Counted from the first letter of the stretch, positions 34,771-44,332 are shown. The stretch: DNA of 64,000 nucleotides from DAOTXR01 sp034435375 (GCA_034435375.1 DAOTXR010000073.1:186001-250000), one strand, 5' to 3'. A program made the numbers and translations. The notes: generated by a model from the letters alone, not told the origin.

Positions 34771-35826
34771 TCAAGTTGTTGTCTTGGTCGATGGGCCAGA
34801 GCCTCGTTCGTGGCTACCCCGGCTGCGCGCGCGCATCTCGATAGCCTTCTGTTGCAGGTCTTGGAAGAAGTCACTGGACACGATCTCGCTGACCTGTCGG
34901 TCGCGTTTGGATCGATCGACGACGATCTGCAGCTCCTCGACTTGCCGACGGAGGGTCTGCTCGCGCTGATAGACCTTTCCGATCATGCCCTGGAAGACCT
35001 GCACCAGGATGTCGATCTCATCTGGAAGATTCCCGCGGGCGATCTGCGTTAGGTCCTGGTCGTAATCGCCCTCGCCGATGCGCTCAGCAGCCCGGGTCAG
35101 ACTGATGATGGGCCGCGTGAAGGTGATCGAGGCCAGGTAGACCATCAGAAACAGGATCAAGTAGGCCACGATTGAGACCAGGGTCACTGTCTTGCTCACG
35201 GCCTGCTGGACCTGATTGACATAGTCGGCCTCGAAATCGATGCCCAGCCCGGCCACGATCTCGCCTGCACTGTTTTTGACCGGGGCATAGGCCGAAAGCC
35301 AGCTTCCCCACTTGTCCGTGTAGATCTCTTTCTCCAGCACGACTTCGCCATTCAGGGCTTGGAGATTGACGCTCAGGTCGCCGCACCCAGGATCGTTGTA
35401 ACAGCTCTCGCCAAACTTGACGGCGGACTCAGGGTCGTAGAGGGCAAACAGGTCGGTGAGGAAGATCACTTCACCCTCGCGGGGGCCTGCCACATAGGTG
35501 TAGGGCCACGCACGTGGTTCAACATGATGTACAACGTCGAGCCATTCGAGGTCCTGCCAGTAGCGTGGGTCGTCGGTGAAGCCATCCTCACGGGGCTGGG
35601 CCTCCTGGTAGAGCGCAATGAGTCGATCGCCATCCACGTTCTCGACAGCGGCCTGGAGGGTGGACAGCAGGTCCTCCTCAATGCGACGCTGCGCGGTGGT
35701 GGTGGCGAAGGTGTAGAACCAGAGTGACACAGCTACAAAGACGACAGTGAAGAGCAGTGTAAAACCGACCAGGAGCTTGACGCGCAAGCTGATGAACCTG
35801 GCCTGTCTGTGTGGTGACGATGTCAT
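34771..35826 (-). CDS. Cache-HAMP membrane sensor without output domain
   Basis: 351 residues. TM1 is at about 17-38 (VKLLVGFTLLFTVVFVAVSLWFY). An extracytoplasmic Cache/PDC-like domain (40-210) has GSWLSAYAPVKNSAGEIVAGLGIDFEADYV at its end. TM2 is at about 212-236, then a HAMP domain (RPIISLTRAAERIGEGDYDQDL) and a coiled coil (QREQTLRRQVEELQIVVDRSKRDRQVSEI). The protein then stops after a polar tail: no kinase, cyclase, GGDEF or methyl-accepting region. It must therefore signal through a partner, most simply the ATP-grasp or MinD-like proteins encoded downstream. Confidence 0.83.
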   Translation of the reverse strand: MTSSPHRQARFISLRVKLLVGFTLLFTVVFVAVSLWFYTFATTTAQRRIEEDLLSTLQAAVENVDGDRLIALYQEAQPREDGFTDDPRYWQDLEWLDVVHHVEPRAWPYTYVAGPREGEVIFLTDLFALYDPESAVKFGESCYNDPGCGDLSVNLQALNGEVVLEKEIYTDKWGSWLSAYAPVKNSAGEIVAGLGIDFEADYVNQVQQAVSKTVTLVSIVAYLILFLMVYLASITFTRPIISLTRAAERIGEGDYDQDLTQIARGNLPDEIDILVQVFQGMIGKVYQREQTLRRQVEELQIVVDRSKRDRQVSEIVSSDFFQDLQQKAIEMRARSRGSHERGSGPSTKTTT

Positions 35827-36165
35827 AAGCGATTCTTCCCATCATTCGGTGAGCGGCCAAGAGCAAGGGCGGTTCGAAAACGCATTTCCGAGCAGTGACA
35901 AGACATGATCCCATCGGCAGCAAGGCCGGCATAGTTAGTTCTGTGGGTTCAATCCGCCTGCCACGGTCTTCCTCAGCCGAGCCGACAGTGCGTCAGGATT
36001 CAGGACAAGAGACTCCTACGGAGACCAGAGGTGACACTAGCGCCAAGTCTAGCATTGTTCGCAGCGATGCACAACGCGACAAGCAGGCGACAGATAGCCA
36101 AGCAGTGTACAATTTGCTTCTCGCAGAACACTTAAATCCGCTACTCCTGGAGATGACATGCCAGC
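35827..36165. other. 339-base divergent intergenic region
   Basis: Separates the sensor gene (minus) from the decarboxylase gene (plus). No coding frame or RNA is supported. TACAAT at 36108-36113 is a possible -10 for the decarboxylase, but no -35 matches. Confidence 0.4.
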
Positions 36166-37620
36166 ATGAGCACGTGGCAGGTTGAAGGCTATCTTGAGGA
36201 AACAGGGGGCGTCCTGCACATCGGCGGCGTGAGCGCCGTTCACCTGGCTGACCGGCACGGCACGCCATTGTTCGTCTTCTCCGAGGCGCGCATCCGGCAC
36301 AATGCCCAGGCCATCCGTGCCGCCTTCGGACGTTCCCAGCGACACGTCCGCATCTTCTACGCCAGCAAGGCCAACTCCAACCTGGCAGTGCTCCAGATCG
36401 TCCGAGATGCAGGGCTTGATGTGGAGGTCAACAGTGGCGGCGAGTTGTACAAGGCCCTCAAAGCCGGCTTCAGGCCAGATCAGATCGTCTTCAACGGCGT
36501 GGCCAAAACCGAGCAGGAAATCACCGAGGCAGTGCAACGAGGCATCTTCTGTCTGAACGTCGACTCGGCGTGTGAGCTGGACCGCGTCTTGAGCGTCGCA
36601 CGGCGCACCGGCCTGCGAGCCAATATCGCGCTGCGCATTGTTCCCGACGTAGGGGCAAAAACGCACCACGGGCTGGTCACCGGGACCCACCATACCAAGT
36701 TCGGCATTGCTAACCACCTGCTCACCGACACATACCGTGAGGCGCTCCGCCACCCGGCGCAGGTGGCGCTGATCGGTTTGAACACGCATGTGGGGTCGCA
36801 GGTGACCAACGCCGAAGATTATCGCGCTGCGTTCAGGGCGCTGCTTATCAGGGCCGCGCAGTTGTACGAAGAGACCGGGCACGCTGTCACGCACCTGAAC
36901 ATCGGCGGCGGGTTCCCAGTGTCGTTCATCAAGGAGGGCGATGAAGCGCTGCGCGATCAACTCACTGGCAGCGATGGCAGGGCCAGCACGACGTATGCAC
37001 TGCTGCGAGGTCTCCTGTCGTTGAACAAGATCGCGGAGGCGACGGTCGGGCAAATGGAGGAGGACGGCCTTCAGGATGAGCTGAGGCTGATCAGCGCCGG
37101 GTTCACCGAGAAACTGCCAGGGATGATGCTGGCGCTGGAGCCGGGCACCCGCGTCGTGGCCGATGCCGCCGTGTTGTTGACGCGAATCCAATGCACCAAG
37201 CGACAGGCTCCCCAAGCCGGCGACTGCTGGCTGCTCGTTGATGCGGGCTTCAACACGCTGCTCGATGTCATGGCCTACACTTGGTACTTCCATGCCCTGG
37301 CGGCCAGCAAAGCCGACCAGCCTGCCGATCAGCCGTACCGACTGGCGGGGCCGCTATGCGACAGCGCCGACGTGTATCACGACAGCGCCGGGCTGGGCCG
37401 CCTGCCCGATCACCGGTGGCTTCCTGCTGCCATGCAGCCTGGCGACCTGATCGCTCTTCTGGACGTGGGAGGCTACACGCTGGAACAGATGAATCAATAC
37501 AACGGCCAGCCCCGCGCCGCGGCAGTGCTGGTGAGACAGAACGGTGAGGTGCAGGTCATCCGCAGGCGAGAGACTTACGAGGACCTGGTGAGCCACGATG
37601 TGATGCTGGCAGAGTTGTGA
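36166..37620 (+). CDS. PLP-dependent decarboxylase, diaminopimelate/ornithine decarboxylase fold III family
   Basis: 484 residues. The PLP lysine is K68 in IFYASKANSN. Further family elements are VEVNSGGEL, VFNGVAKTEQEI, RIVPDVG, THHTKFGI, the phosphate-binding LNIGGGFPV, EPGTRVVADA, and the second-subunit active-site cysteine in GPLCDSADVYH. The order fits diaminopimelate decarboxylase and its relatives best. The protein is about 50 residues longer than usual, with an insert near 265-310. It lacks an operon context that would decide between lysine synthesis and a polyamine-type role, so no symbol is given. Confidence 0.8.
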   Translation: MSTWQVEGYLEETGGVLHIGGVSAVHLADRHGTPLFVFSEARIRHNAQAIRAAFGRSQRHVRIFYASKANSNLAVLQIVRDAGLDVEVNSGGELYKALKAGFRPDQIVFNGVAKTEQEITEAVQRGIFCLNVDSACELDRVLSVARRTGLRANIALRIVPDVGAKTHHGLVTGTHHTKFGIANHLLTDTYREALRHPAQVALIGLNTHVGSQVTNAEDYRAAFRALLIRAAQLYEETGHAVTHLNIGGGFPVSFIKEGDEALRDQLTGSDGRASTTYALLRGLLSLNKIAEATVGQMEEDGLQDELRLISAGFTEKLPGMMLALEPGTRVVADAAVLLTRIQCTKRQAPQAGDCWLLVDAGFNTLLDVMAYTWYFHALAASKADQPADQPYRLAGPLCDSADVYHDSAGLGRLPDHRWLPAAMQPGDLIALLDVGGYTLEQMNQYNGQPRAAAVLVRQNGEVQVIRRRETYEDLVSHDVMLAEL

Positions 37621-37628
37621 AACATCCT

Positions 37629-38864
37629 TTACTCTGCCGACCCGTTGCCCTCGGCAAAGATGCTTTCGGCATACAGCTTAAGCGCTTCGATGCGAGATGG
37701 ATCAGTGCCCTTGCTGACCAGATAGCGGTGGAGCAACTCAAGGGGCTGTAGCCCTTCAGGGCGCTCCACACCCAGCCGCGCCCTGACCGGATATTCAATG
37801 TCGCGCTGGATGGCGGCCACAAAGGCCGCATCTTTCAAGGCGACTTCGATGTCGCGGTCGCGGATCAGCGGCTCGCTCTCCTGAGATACAGCCACAATCA
37901 CCCGCACGACAGCATCGGTCACATCATGCCGAGCGATGGCCTCGACCACCGCCTGGGTGGGGTCAGGGTGGCCGCGCGCCTCGACCCGGATCGTGACAAA
38001 GGGCCGCGCGTTCAGGGGGACAAACTCGTAGGTGGTCTGCCCCCGGCTCAGGTTCACCCAACAGAACCCCTTCGGGTCCCCCTCTTCGCCAAAATCAATG
38101 CGCTCGACGCTGCCGCTGTACACGATAGGGGGGTAGCTGCCCTGGTTAAGGTCCTGGTGGTAGTGGATGTGGCCCAGAGCCACGTAATCCCAGGCTGGGT
38201 CGTCCAGCGTGCTCTTAAGCACCGCCACGTCACGGCCCAGCATCACCATCCGCTCGGATCCCAGCTTGGCCCCTGACACACTGAAGTGGCCGGTGAGCAC
38301 TGCCGGGACATTCCGGTCTACCTGCTCAGACAGGTTGCGGACGATCGCGCCCACCTGTTCAATGAGCAGGTGATCCAGGTCGGCCATCCCCAGGCCGCGC
38401 GTGTTCAGCTCGTCGAGCAGGCGCTGGCGCACAGGGTACGGCACCGTCGCCACCTGGAGCGGGCCGCGCTTGGTCTCGATCCAATGCAGCTTATCGCTGC
38501 GTCCGACGATCACGTTGTTGACTTCCAATGTGTGGAAGATCTCCACCGTCGAGGCTTTCTGCGCCATAGAGGGCAGATCGTGATTGCCGACGAGCAGAAC
38601 GACCGGGCACTGTTGGGACAGCCGCTTGATGCGTCGCGCAAATTCGCGCTGAAAGGTTGGAGAGGGCTGGCGGGTCTTGAAGGCATCTCCAGCAAAGATG
38701 ACCAGATCGGCGTCATGGGTCTCGGCGTACTCGACGACCTGGTTCATGGCATGCAAGAAGTCCATCACCCGGCTGCTGATGCCGGTGGAGGGGTCGATCT
38801 TGCCATAATTTTCCATGCCGATGTGCACGTCGGCAAAGTGCAGCAGTCGAATCGGTTCGCTCAC
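37629..38864 (-). CDS. SbcD/Mre11-type DNA repair exonuclease
   Basis: 411 residues. All five phosphodiesterase motifs of Mre11/SbcD are present in order: HFADVHIG, VIFAGDAFKT, LLVGNHDLPS, VLTGHFSVSG and ALGHIHYHQ. A C-terminal cap region follows. The enzyme should cut DNA ends together with an SbcC/Rad50 ATPase, but no such gene is adjacent, as the downstream neighbour is on the opposite strand. The GTG at 38864 is preferred because GAGG lies eight bases upstream; a GTG at 38873 lies inside that site. Confidence 0.9.
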   Translation of the reverse strand: MSEPIRLLHFADVHIGMENYGKIDPSTGISSRVMDFLHAMNQVVEYAETHDADLVIFAGDAFKTRQPSPTFQREFARRIKRLSQQCPVVLLVGNHDLPSMAQKASTVEIFHTLEVNNVIVGRSDKLHWIETKRGPLQVATVPYPVRQRLLDELNTRGLGMADLDHLLIEQVGAIVRNLSEQVDRNVPAVLTGHFSVSGAKLGSERMVMLGRDVAVLKSTLDDPAWDYVALGHIHYHQDLNQGSYPPIVYSGSVERIDFGEEGDPKGFCWVNLSRGQTTYEFVPLNARPFVTIRVEARGHPDPTQAVVEAIARHDVTDAVVRVIVAVSQESEPLIRDRDIEVALKDAAFVAAIQRDIEYPVRARLGVERPEGLQPLELLHRYLVSKGTDPSRIEALKLYAESIFAEGNGSAE

Positions 38865-38995
38865 AGTGTCCACCTCAGCCAGTTTACGGAGAACCCGGAC
38901 TCCCGAACTGGGGAACCCCGTACAGGCGTGTCGAATTCGCTCTCAGGGGCGCATGGCCAGGCGCATCGGCGCTGCGCGGACGCCTACCCCGCACA

Positions 38996-39481
38996 CTAGG
39001 GCAGTTCAGGCCACCACAGCCGCCGCACCCGTGACCAGCCCAGTCGCCAGACAAGCAGGAACAGCGTGCTGGTGCCGGTTGCCACAAGCACAAAGCTCCA
39101 CAGCACAGGACGATGCAGCCACAGCGCACGCAACGCCACACCCAACGGCCCACCCACCGCCCCCACTAGCAGCGTTCGCCAGACTACACGGCCCAACGGG
39201 TACAGCGCCGTCCCCCGGTAGCCCCCCAGGGCCATGCCGGCCAGCATCCAGCCCACCATCATCGGTACGGCAGTATCCAAAACAACACGGACCGTATTCC
39301 GCGTCTCGGTGAAGCCGTGGCTGGAGCGGCCCACGACCACAAAGAGAATGATGGCGATCAGGTCGCCGAACGCCAATGCGGCCAGCTCCCAGGCTGGCAG
39401 CCAACTGGGATCGCGGGCTGGCGGGGGAACATCCGGCGGCAGTTCAACAGGCTGTACATCTGGCATGGATAGATCGGGCAT
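38996..39481 (-). CDS. DUF3054 membrane protein
   Basis: 161 residues with four hydrophobic segments. Matches DUF3054 through GDLIAIILFVVVGRSSHGF, VLDTAVPMMVGWMLAGMALGGYRG, a conserved tryptophan-rich turn, and LRALWLHRPVLWSFVLVATGTSTLFLLVWRLGW. The function of the family is unknown. Starts at 39481 or 39499 are both possible. TATACT lies only about ten bases before the first, which would fit a near-leaderless transcript. Confidence 0.78.
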   Translation of the reverse strand: MPDLSMPDVQPVELPPDVPPPARDPSWLPAWELAALAFGDLIAIILFVVVGRSSHGFTETRNTVRVVLDTAVPMMVGWMLAGMALGGYRGTALYPLGRVVWRTLLVGAVGGPLGVALRALWLHRPVLWSFVLVATGTSTLFLLVWRLGWSRVRRLWWPELP

Positions 39482-39551
39482 ACAACGTGAGTATACCATT
39501 GGCAGGGTGGTCTGGCACCCTTTCAGGAGATTCCACCCCCCAATGCGATCC

Positions 39552-39581
39552 TTGACACCCCCCCAGCCAGGGTGTTAAGAT
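39552..39581 (+). promoter_or_regulatory. Sigma-70 promoter for the TPR operon
   Basis: TTGACA (39552-39557), 18 bases, TAAGAT (39576-39581), with TG one base before the -10. It lies about 107 bases before the ATG at 39688. Confidence 0.6.
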
Positions 39582-39687
39582 CGCAGCACAACCGCAAGAA
39601 TCCGCGCCAGCCTTCGACGCCTCCCACCGGTGACAGCCTCGCCGGTTTGCTGTTCATCGGCTGGCGCTCGTGTGAGCATGGGGGACA

Positions 39688-41100
39688 ATGTACATCAAGC
39701 GTGAGCCGCTGGGACGGGGCCGCCTGACCTTTCGGGCGCGGCGGCGTCGCTACCCGATTCTCCTGATCGCCCTGTATCTGGCCTTTCTGGCCGCGGCGCT
39801 GATTGTGCTGCTGCGCAAAGACCAGCTCCAGCCCCAGGTGATGGCGATGATCGGCCCAGAACCGACGCCTACTCCTTCTGCTGGGGAGCTGACCGCGCTG
39901 GGTGAGGAAGCCTACGCCAGGGGCGACCTGCAAGCAGCGGCGGACTACTACCGCCTGGCCTGGCAGCTCACGCCCAACGATGTGCAGATCATGTTTGACC
40001 TGGCTCGTTTCCTGACGCTGACCCAGGACCCCGCCAACCTGGAGGAGGCGCTAGCCGTCGCTAACCAGGCCATCCTGACTGCGCCAGAGGACCCGCGTGG
40101 GTTTGCAGCGAAAGCCCGCGTCCTCAACTGGATGGGGAACGCCCAAGACTCCGCCGTCGAGGCCCTGAGGGCCATTGAGCTTGATCAGGGCTACGCGCTA
40201 GGGCATGCTTACCTGGCCGAAGCCTACACAGATCTAGCCCGCCTGCGCCCAGCCCTCGACGAAGCCGAACTGGCCATCCAACTCGACCCCTACAGCATCG
40301 ATGCACGGCGCAATTACGCTTATGTCCTGGAGCACTATGGCGACTACAACGGCGCAGTGCAGCAGTACCTACAGGCGCTTCAGTTGAATAACAACTTGCT
40401 TGACCTGTGGTACGGCCTAGCTCGCAACTATCGTGGCGCAGGCATGATCGACGAGGCGGTAGCGGCTTACCAGCAGATCATCGTGCGGACAGGCGGCAAA
40501 GACCCTCAACCTTACACTGAACTAGGCCGCACCTACTTTGAGATTCGCGATGACGATGCTGCCCAGCAGAACCTGGAGCGGGCCGTTGAGCTGGTATGCG
40601 CCGACTGCCCGCGCTACTCGTACCGGGACCTGGAACAGTCTGGTTTCCAGATCGACCCGGAGCGCCTGCCGGAGGAGATCAACATTTCTGCCTGGCGGCG
40701 GCTGGGCAACGTCTACCACACGCGCCGCAACTTCGAAGATGCCATTGCTATCTTTGAAGAGCTGATCGCCTGGTGCAAGGCTCACAACGTCGAAGTTCCC
40801 ATCGATGCCTACTTTGTGTCGGCAGCAGGCTACTACTACCTGGACCACAGCGCCGACGGCGCGCCTCTGTGCAATCGCGCGATTCCCTACGCGGAGGAGG
40901 CGCTCGACATCTATGAGCGAAAGCGCATCGAAGACCCCGGCAACCTCCTCTCGATCCTGAGCGTGTTTGTGCTGTGCCGGGACTATGCGCTGACGCCACC
41001 CACGATCAGCTTCCAGTTTCCGGTGGGATACGAGGAGCCGAATGTACTCGTTCAGCGGCCCGGAACCGGCAGCAACGAGACTCCCACCCCGCAGCCGTAA
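39688..41100 (+). CDS. Membrane-anchored TPR protein 1
   Basis: 470 residues. A basic start (RGRLTFRARRRRYP) leads into one membrane helix at about 28-48 (ILLIALYLAFLAAALIVLL). The rest is presumably extracytoplasmic and consists of TPR-like helical repeats (EEAYARGDLQAAADYYRLAWQLTPNDVQIMFDLARFL, and further repeats to about 380), ending in a TP-rich tail. No enzymatic motif. It forms an operon with a second TPR protein of the same architecture and a response regulator. TPR arrays bind peptides or partner proteins; the partner is unknown. Confidence 0.8.
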   Translation: MYIKREPLGRGRLTFRARRRRYPILLIALYLAFLAAALIVLLRKDQLQPQVMAMIGPEPTPTPSAGELTALGEEAYARGDLQAAADYYRLAWQLTPNDVQIMFDLARFLTLTQDPANLEEALAVANQAILTAPEDPRGFAAKARVLNWMGNAQDSAVEALRAIELDQGYALGHAYLAEAYTDLARLRPALDEAELAIQLDPYSIDARRNYAYVLEHYGDYNGAVQQYLQALQLNNNLLDLWYGLARNYRGAGMIDEAVAAYQQIIVRTGGKDPQPYTELGRTYFEIRDDDAAQQNLERAVELVCADCPRYSYRDLEQSGFQIDPERLPEEINISAWRRLGNVYHTRRNFEDAIAIFEELIAWCKAHNVEVPIDAYFVSAAGYYYLDHSADGAPLCNRAIPYAEEALDIYERKRIEDPGNLLSILSVFVLCRDYALTPPTISFQFPVGYEEPNVLVQRPGTGSNETPTPQP

Positions 41101-41122
41101 CCCTTTCCGAGGAGAGAGCAGC

Positions 41123-42451
41123 GTGGGCATCCCGCTGAGAGATCAGCGCCGCAAGCGGCGGCGAAGCTACGCGGACTACCGGCCTCCCAATCCCAATCGA
41201 GGGCCACGCGACGACCCGTTCCGCGTCGTCTTCTATGTGCTGGCGATTGCCGGGCTAGTGTGGACGTACTTTAACCAAGATGCGGTCAGAGCGCATCTGG
41301 CGGGCGCTCCTACAACGCCGGCTGTGGCCGCCGAGTCAGCGCTGACCGCTGGGCCAACACCCCTGCCGGAGCAAGCACAGGCCGGAGACACCTCTGCGGC
41401 TGCGTTGGCGGCGCTGGCTGATCAGGCCTACCGGGCAGGCAAACTGGCCGACGCCATCGACTATTATCAGCAGGCCGCCGAGGCCGATCCGACCGTGATC
41501 GATTACCAGGTACAGGCGGCGCGTCTGCTGCTATTTACTTCGGCCATGCAGTACGGTCAGCAGCGCGAGGAGACGCTGGCCGCAGCCGAGAAGGCTGCCA
41601 ACGCAGCCATCCTGGTCGATCCATTCAACCCGGCAGGATATGCCATCCTGGGCAAGGTCTACGACTGGCAGGGTCATCCCGAACAGGCCCTTTCGACGAT
41701 CCTTCAGGGCCTTGACTACGATCCAAACTACGTACTCGGCTTGTCGTACTATGCTGAGGCGCAGGTAGACCTGGACCGTTGGGATCAGGCCATCGAGACG
41801 ATTGAGCAGGCGCTCGCCGTAGCGCCGGACAACGTCGATGTGCGGAGCGACTACGCTTACATTATGGAACGGTTGGGCGATTACGCCGCAGCGGCCACCC
41901 AATACGAGTCGGCGCTGGCGCTGCACCCCAACCTACCGCATTTGCGCATGGCGCTAGGGCGCAGCTATCGTGTGCTGGGCCGCTATGACGAGGCGCAGGA
42001 TCAATTTTTCGAGGTGCAGCTCATGGAGCCAAGCAATGCGCTGGTCCCCTTTGAGCTGGGCTTGACCTATGAGACCTACATCGGCGACCCCAACACTGCG
42101 CTGGACTACTACGAACGCGCGGTGGAACTGGACGAGGCGTTTGGGAGCGCATGGTTGCGCGTTGGCACACTGCGCTTTGGCCAAGAACGCTACACGGATG
42201 CCATTGCAGCCTTTGAGCGGGCGCTGGCGCTCGATGCTACGAACAGTGACATCTACTTTCAGCTAGGATTGTCGTATGCCAACGAGGGTCGCTGTGACAC
42301 AGCAGTCCGCTATTTGCAAGAAGCGCAGTCTCGCGCCGAAGGCGACGAGCGCATCCTGGACGCCGTGGAAGCCGGGTACGAGCTGTGTTCCCGGCCAACC
42401 CCCATCCCCGTGGACGTGATCGGGACGCCAACGCCCACCCTACGGCCATAG
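41123..42451 (+). CDS. Membrane-anchored TPR protein 2
   Basis: 442 residues with the same build as the preceding protein: basic N-terminus (DQRRKRRRSYADYR), a membrane helix near 38-55 (FRVVFYVLAIAGLVWTYF), a linker, then TPR repeats (ALADQAYRAGKLADAIDYYQQAAEADP; YAYIMERLGDYAAAATQYESALALHP; RVGTLRFGQERYTDAIAAFERALALDA) and a TPTPTLRP tail. The GTG at 41123 is chosen because GAGGAGA lies eight bases upstream and because an earlier start would overlap the previous gene. The two are paralogues by layout and repeat wording. Confidence 0.8.
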   Translation: MGIPLRDQRRKRRRSYADYRPPNPNRGPRDDPFRVVFYVLAIAGLVWTYFNQDAVRAHLAGAPTTPAVAAESALTAGPTPLPEQAQAGDTSAAALAALADQAYRAGKLADAIDYYQQAAEADPTVIDYQVQAARLLLFTSAMQYGQQREETLAAAEKAANAAILVDPFNPAGYAILGKVYDWQGHPEQALSTILQGLDYDPNYVLGLSYYAEAQVDLDRWDQAIETIEQALAVAPDNVDVRSDYAYIMERLGDYAAAATQYESALALHPNLPHLRMALGRSYRVLGRYDEAQDQFFEVQLMEPSNALVPFELGLTYETYIGDPNTALDYYERAVELDEAFGSAWLRVGTLRFGQERYTDAIAAFERALALDATNSDIYFQLGLSYANEGRCDTAVRYLQEAQSRAEGDERILDAVEAGYELCSRPTPIPVDVIGTPTPTLRP

Positions 42452-42477
42452 ATCGTTTCAGATGCAAGGAAGTCTCT

Positions 42478-43170
42478 GTGACCCGCCAAACTATCCTGAT
42501 CGTGGACGACGAGCAGAACATCATTGAACTGGCGCGCATGTACCTGGAACAGGACGGCTTTGCCGTCATTGCTGCACGCGACGGACAGACAGCCCTGGAT
42601 CGCATCAGCAGCGACTCGCCCGATCTCGTCGTGCTGGACCTGATGCTGCCCGTGGTCGATGGGTGGGAGGTGTGCAAACGCACGCGGACTTGGTCCAACG
42701 TGCCGATCCTGATGCTGACCGCCCGCGACGACGACATCGACAAGATTGTCGGGTTGGAGCTGGGCGCGGACGATTACATGACCAAACCCTTTAACCCGCG
42801 TGAGCTTGTGGCGCGGGTGAAGGCCATCCTGCGCCGGGTGGGGGATGCTCCGCGCGAGGACTCTTCGGGAAAACCACTACGGGCTGGAGACGTGCTGATC
42901 GATCCCAGCCGCCGCGAGGTGACGGTCAACGGGCAGACGGTCGAATTGCGGGCTAAAGAATTTGAACTGTTGTGTGTGCTCGCCGAGCACGAAGGCAAGG
43001 TGCTCAGCCGTGAACAACTCCTGAATCTGGTGTGGGGCTTCGACTTCTACGGTCAGACCCGCACTGTGGACGTGCATGTGGCGCATGTGCGGGCCAAATT
43101 GGAAAAGGCTGGCAGCGCAACAGCCATCGAGACAGTGTGGGGGATCGGATACAAGCTGATAGCAGAGTAG
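42478..43170 (+). CDS. OmpR/PhoB-family response regulator
   Basis: 230 residues. Receiver domain at 1-118: acidic pair VDDEQN, phosphorylation site D52-D-like VVLDLMLPVVDGWEV, the threonine in MLTARDD and the lysine in YMTKPFNPRELVARV. A winged-helix DNA-binding domain at 130-228 ends with TVDVHVAHVRAKLEKAGSATAIETVWGIGYKLI. The GTG at 42478 follows AAGGA. No histidine kinase is beside it; it is the last gene after two TPR membrane proteins, 26 bases from the second. Confidence 0.92.
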   Translation: MTRQTILIVDDEQNIIELARMYLEQDGFAVIAARDGQTALDRISSDSPDLVVLDLMLPVVDGWEVCKRTRTWSNVPILMLTARDDDIDKIVGLELGADDYMTKPFNPRELVARVKAILRRVGDAPREDSSGKPLRAGDVLIDPSRREVTVNGQTVELRAKEFELLCVLAEHEGKVLSREQLLNLVWGFDFYGQTRTVDVHVAHVRAKLEKAGSATAIETVWGIGYKLIAE

Positions 43171-43219
43171 GAAGCTGGGGCGCTGCGATGCGCCAAGATA
43201 CGAACAGGGGGAATCAGAG

Positions 43220-44170
43220 ATGCAATATCGACGGGTAGGCAGCGCTGGAATGAAGGTCAGTGTGATCTCGTTGGGGGGGTGGATCAACTTCGAGCACAAG
43301 ATCCCAGAGGACGAAGCGCGACGCATTGTCATGGCTGCCTACGATGGCGGCGTCAACTTCTTTGACCTGGCCGATGTTTACGGCAATGGAGAGGCTGAGC
43401 AGTGGATGGGGGCAATGCTGCGCCAGTTCCCCCGGCACACGCTGGTCATCTCGACCAAGCTGTTCTGGCCGATGAGCGACGATATCAACGACCGCGGGCT
43501 ATCGCGCAAACACATCATGGAAAGCATCAACAAGAGCTTGAAACGCCTGGGCACCGATTACGTCGATCTGTACTTCTGCCACCGCCCTGACCCCGATACG
43601 CCCATCTTGGAAACTGCCCGCGCCATGGACGATGTGATCCGCCAGGGCAAGGTGCTGTACTGGGGCGTCTCGAACTGGCAGCCAGAACAGATCATCCAGG
43701 CCTGTGATCTGTGCGAGCGACATGGTCTGTACCCACCCCAAGTGGGACAGCCGCAATACTCGATGCTATATCGCGACTTTGTAGAGAAGGAATACCTCCC
43801 GGCAGCGCACTCTCGTGGCATCGGTCTGGTGGTATGGTCGCCGCTGGCGATGGGGATGCTCACCGGCAAGTATGATGCTGGCATTCCCGATGACTCGCGT
43901 TTTGCCAGAGAGCCGTGGTCCCAGGAGCGTTACATGAGCGCCGAAAATGCCGAGCGTGTGCGGAAGCTCAAGCCCATCGCCGAGGCGCTGGGCGTCACCC
44001 GGGCACAACTCGCGCTGGCATGGTGCCTGAGGCTGGACGGCATAAGCAGCGTCATCACCGGCGCGACGAAGGTCTCGCAGATGCAGGAGAATCTCACCGC
44101 TGCGAGCCTTACCCTCTCAAGAGATGTGCTGGCCGAGATCGATGCGATTCTGGCAGGGCCAACAGGGTAG
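43220..44170 (+). CDS. Aldo/keto reductase, potassium-channel-beta-like subfamily
   Basis: 316 residues. The N-terminal MQYRRVGSAGMKVSVISLGGW and the catalytic tetrad (FFDLADVYGNGEAE, VISTKLFW, DLYFCHRPDPDTP) place it in the AKR6/YghZ-like branch. The NADPH-binding C-terminal half ends with ISSVITGATKVSQMQENLTA. It is not closely related to the reductase at 10905. The substrate is unknown. A purine-rich GGGGGAATCAGAG precedes the ATG. Confidence 0.88.
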   Translation: MQYRRVGSAGMKVSVISLGGWINFEHKIPEDEARRIVMAAYDGGVNFFDLADVYGNGEAEQWMGAMLRQFPRHTLVISTKLFWPMSDDINDRGLSRKHIMESINKSLKRLGTDYVDLYFCHRPDPDTPILETARAMDDVIRQGKVLYWGVSNWQPEQIIQACDLCERHGLYPPQVGQPQYSMLYRDFVEKEYLPAAHSRGIGLVVWSPLAMGMLTGKYDAGIPDDSRFAREPWSQERYMSAENAERVRKLKPIAEALGVTRAQLALAWCLRLDGISSVITGATKVSQMQENLTAASLTLSRDVLAEIDAILAGPTG

Positions 44171-44332
44171 AGACAGAGCCGCCGCATCAAAATGAGGCGT
44201 ACAGTCTCACCCCTGGCCTATTTGATGGAGAGCGGGAGTCCAAGCGCGGCAAGGCCGGGGGTGAGGCTGCCAGCGACATTTCAAGCGTACTCTCACTCTC
44301 GATGCAATACCCCTGAGCAGCCAGCCAGAGGC
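44171..44332. other. Intergenic region with a long imperfect hairpin
   Basis: No gene. CTCACCCCTGGCCT (44206-44219) pairs with the sequence at 44252-44265 with one G-T pair. It is likely the transcript end of the aldo/keto reductase, though no T run follows. Confidence 0.45.

Noticed and set aside
35941..35960. A T-loop-like GGGTTCAATCC that could mark a tRNA gene
   Set aside because: The flanking bases do not form the T stem, and no acceptor, D or anticodon stems can be fitted around it.
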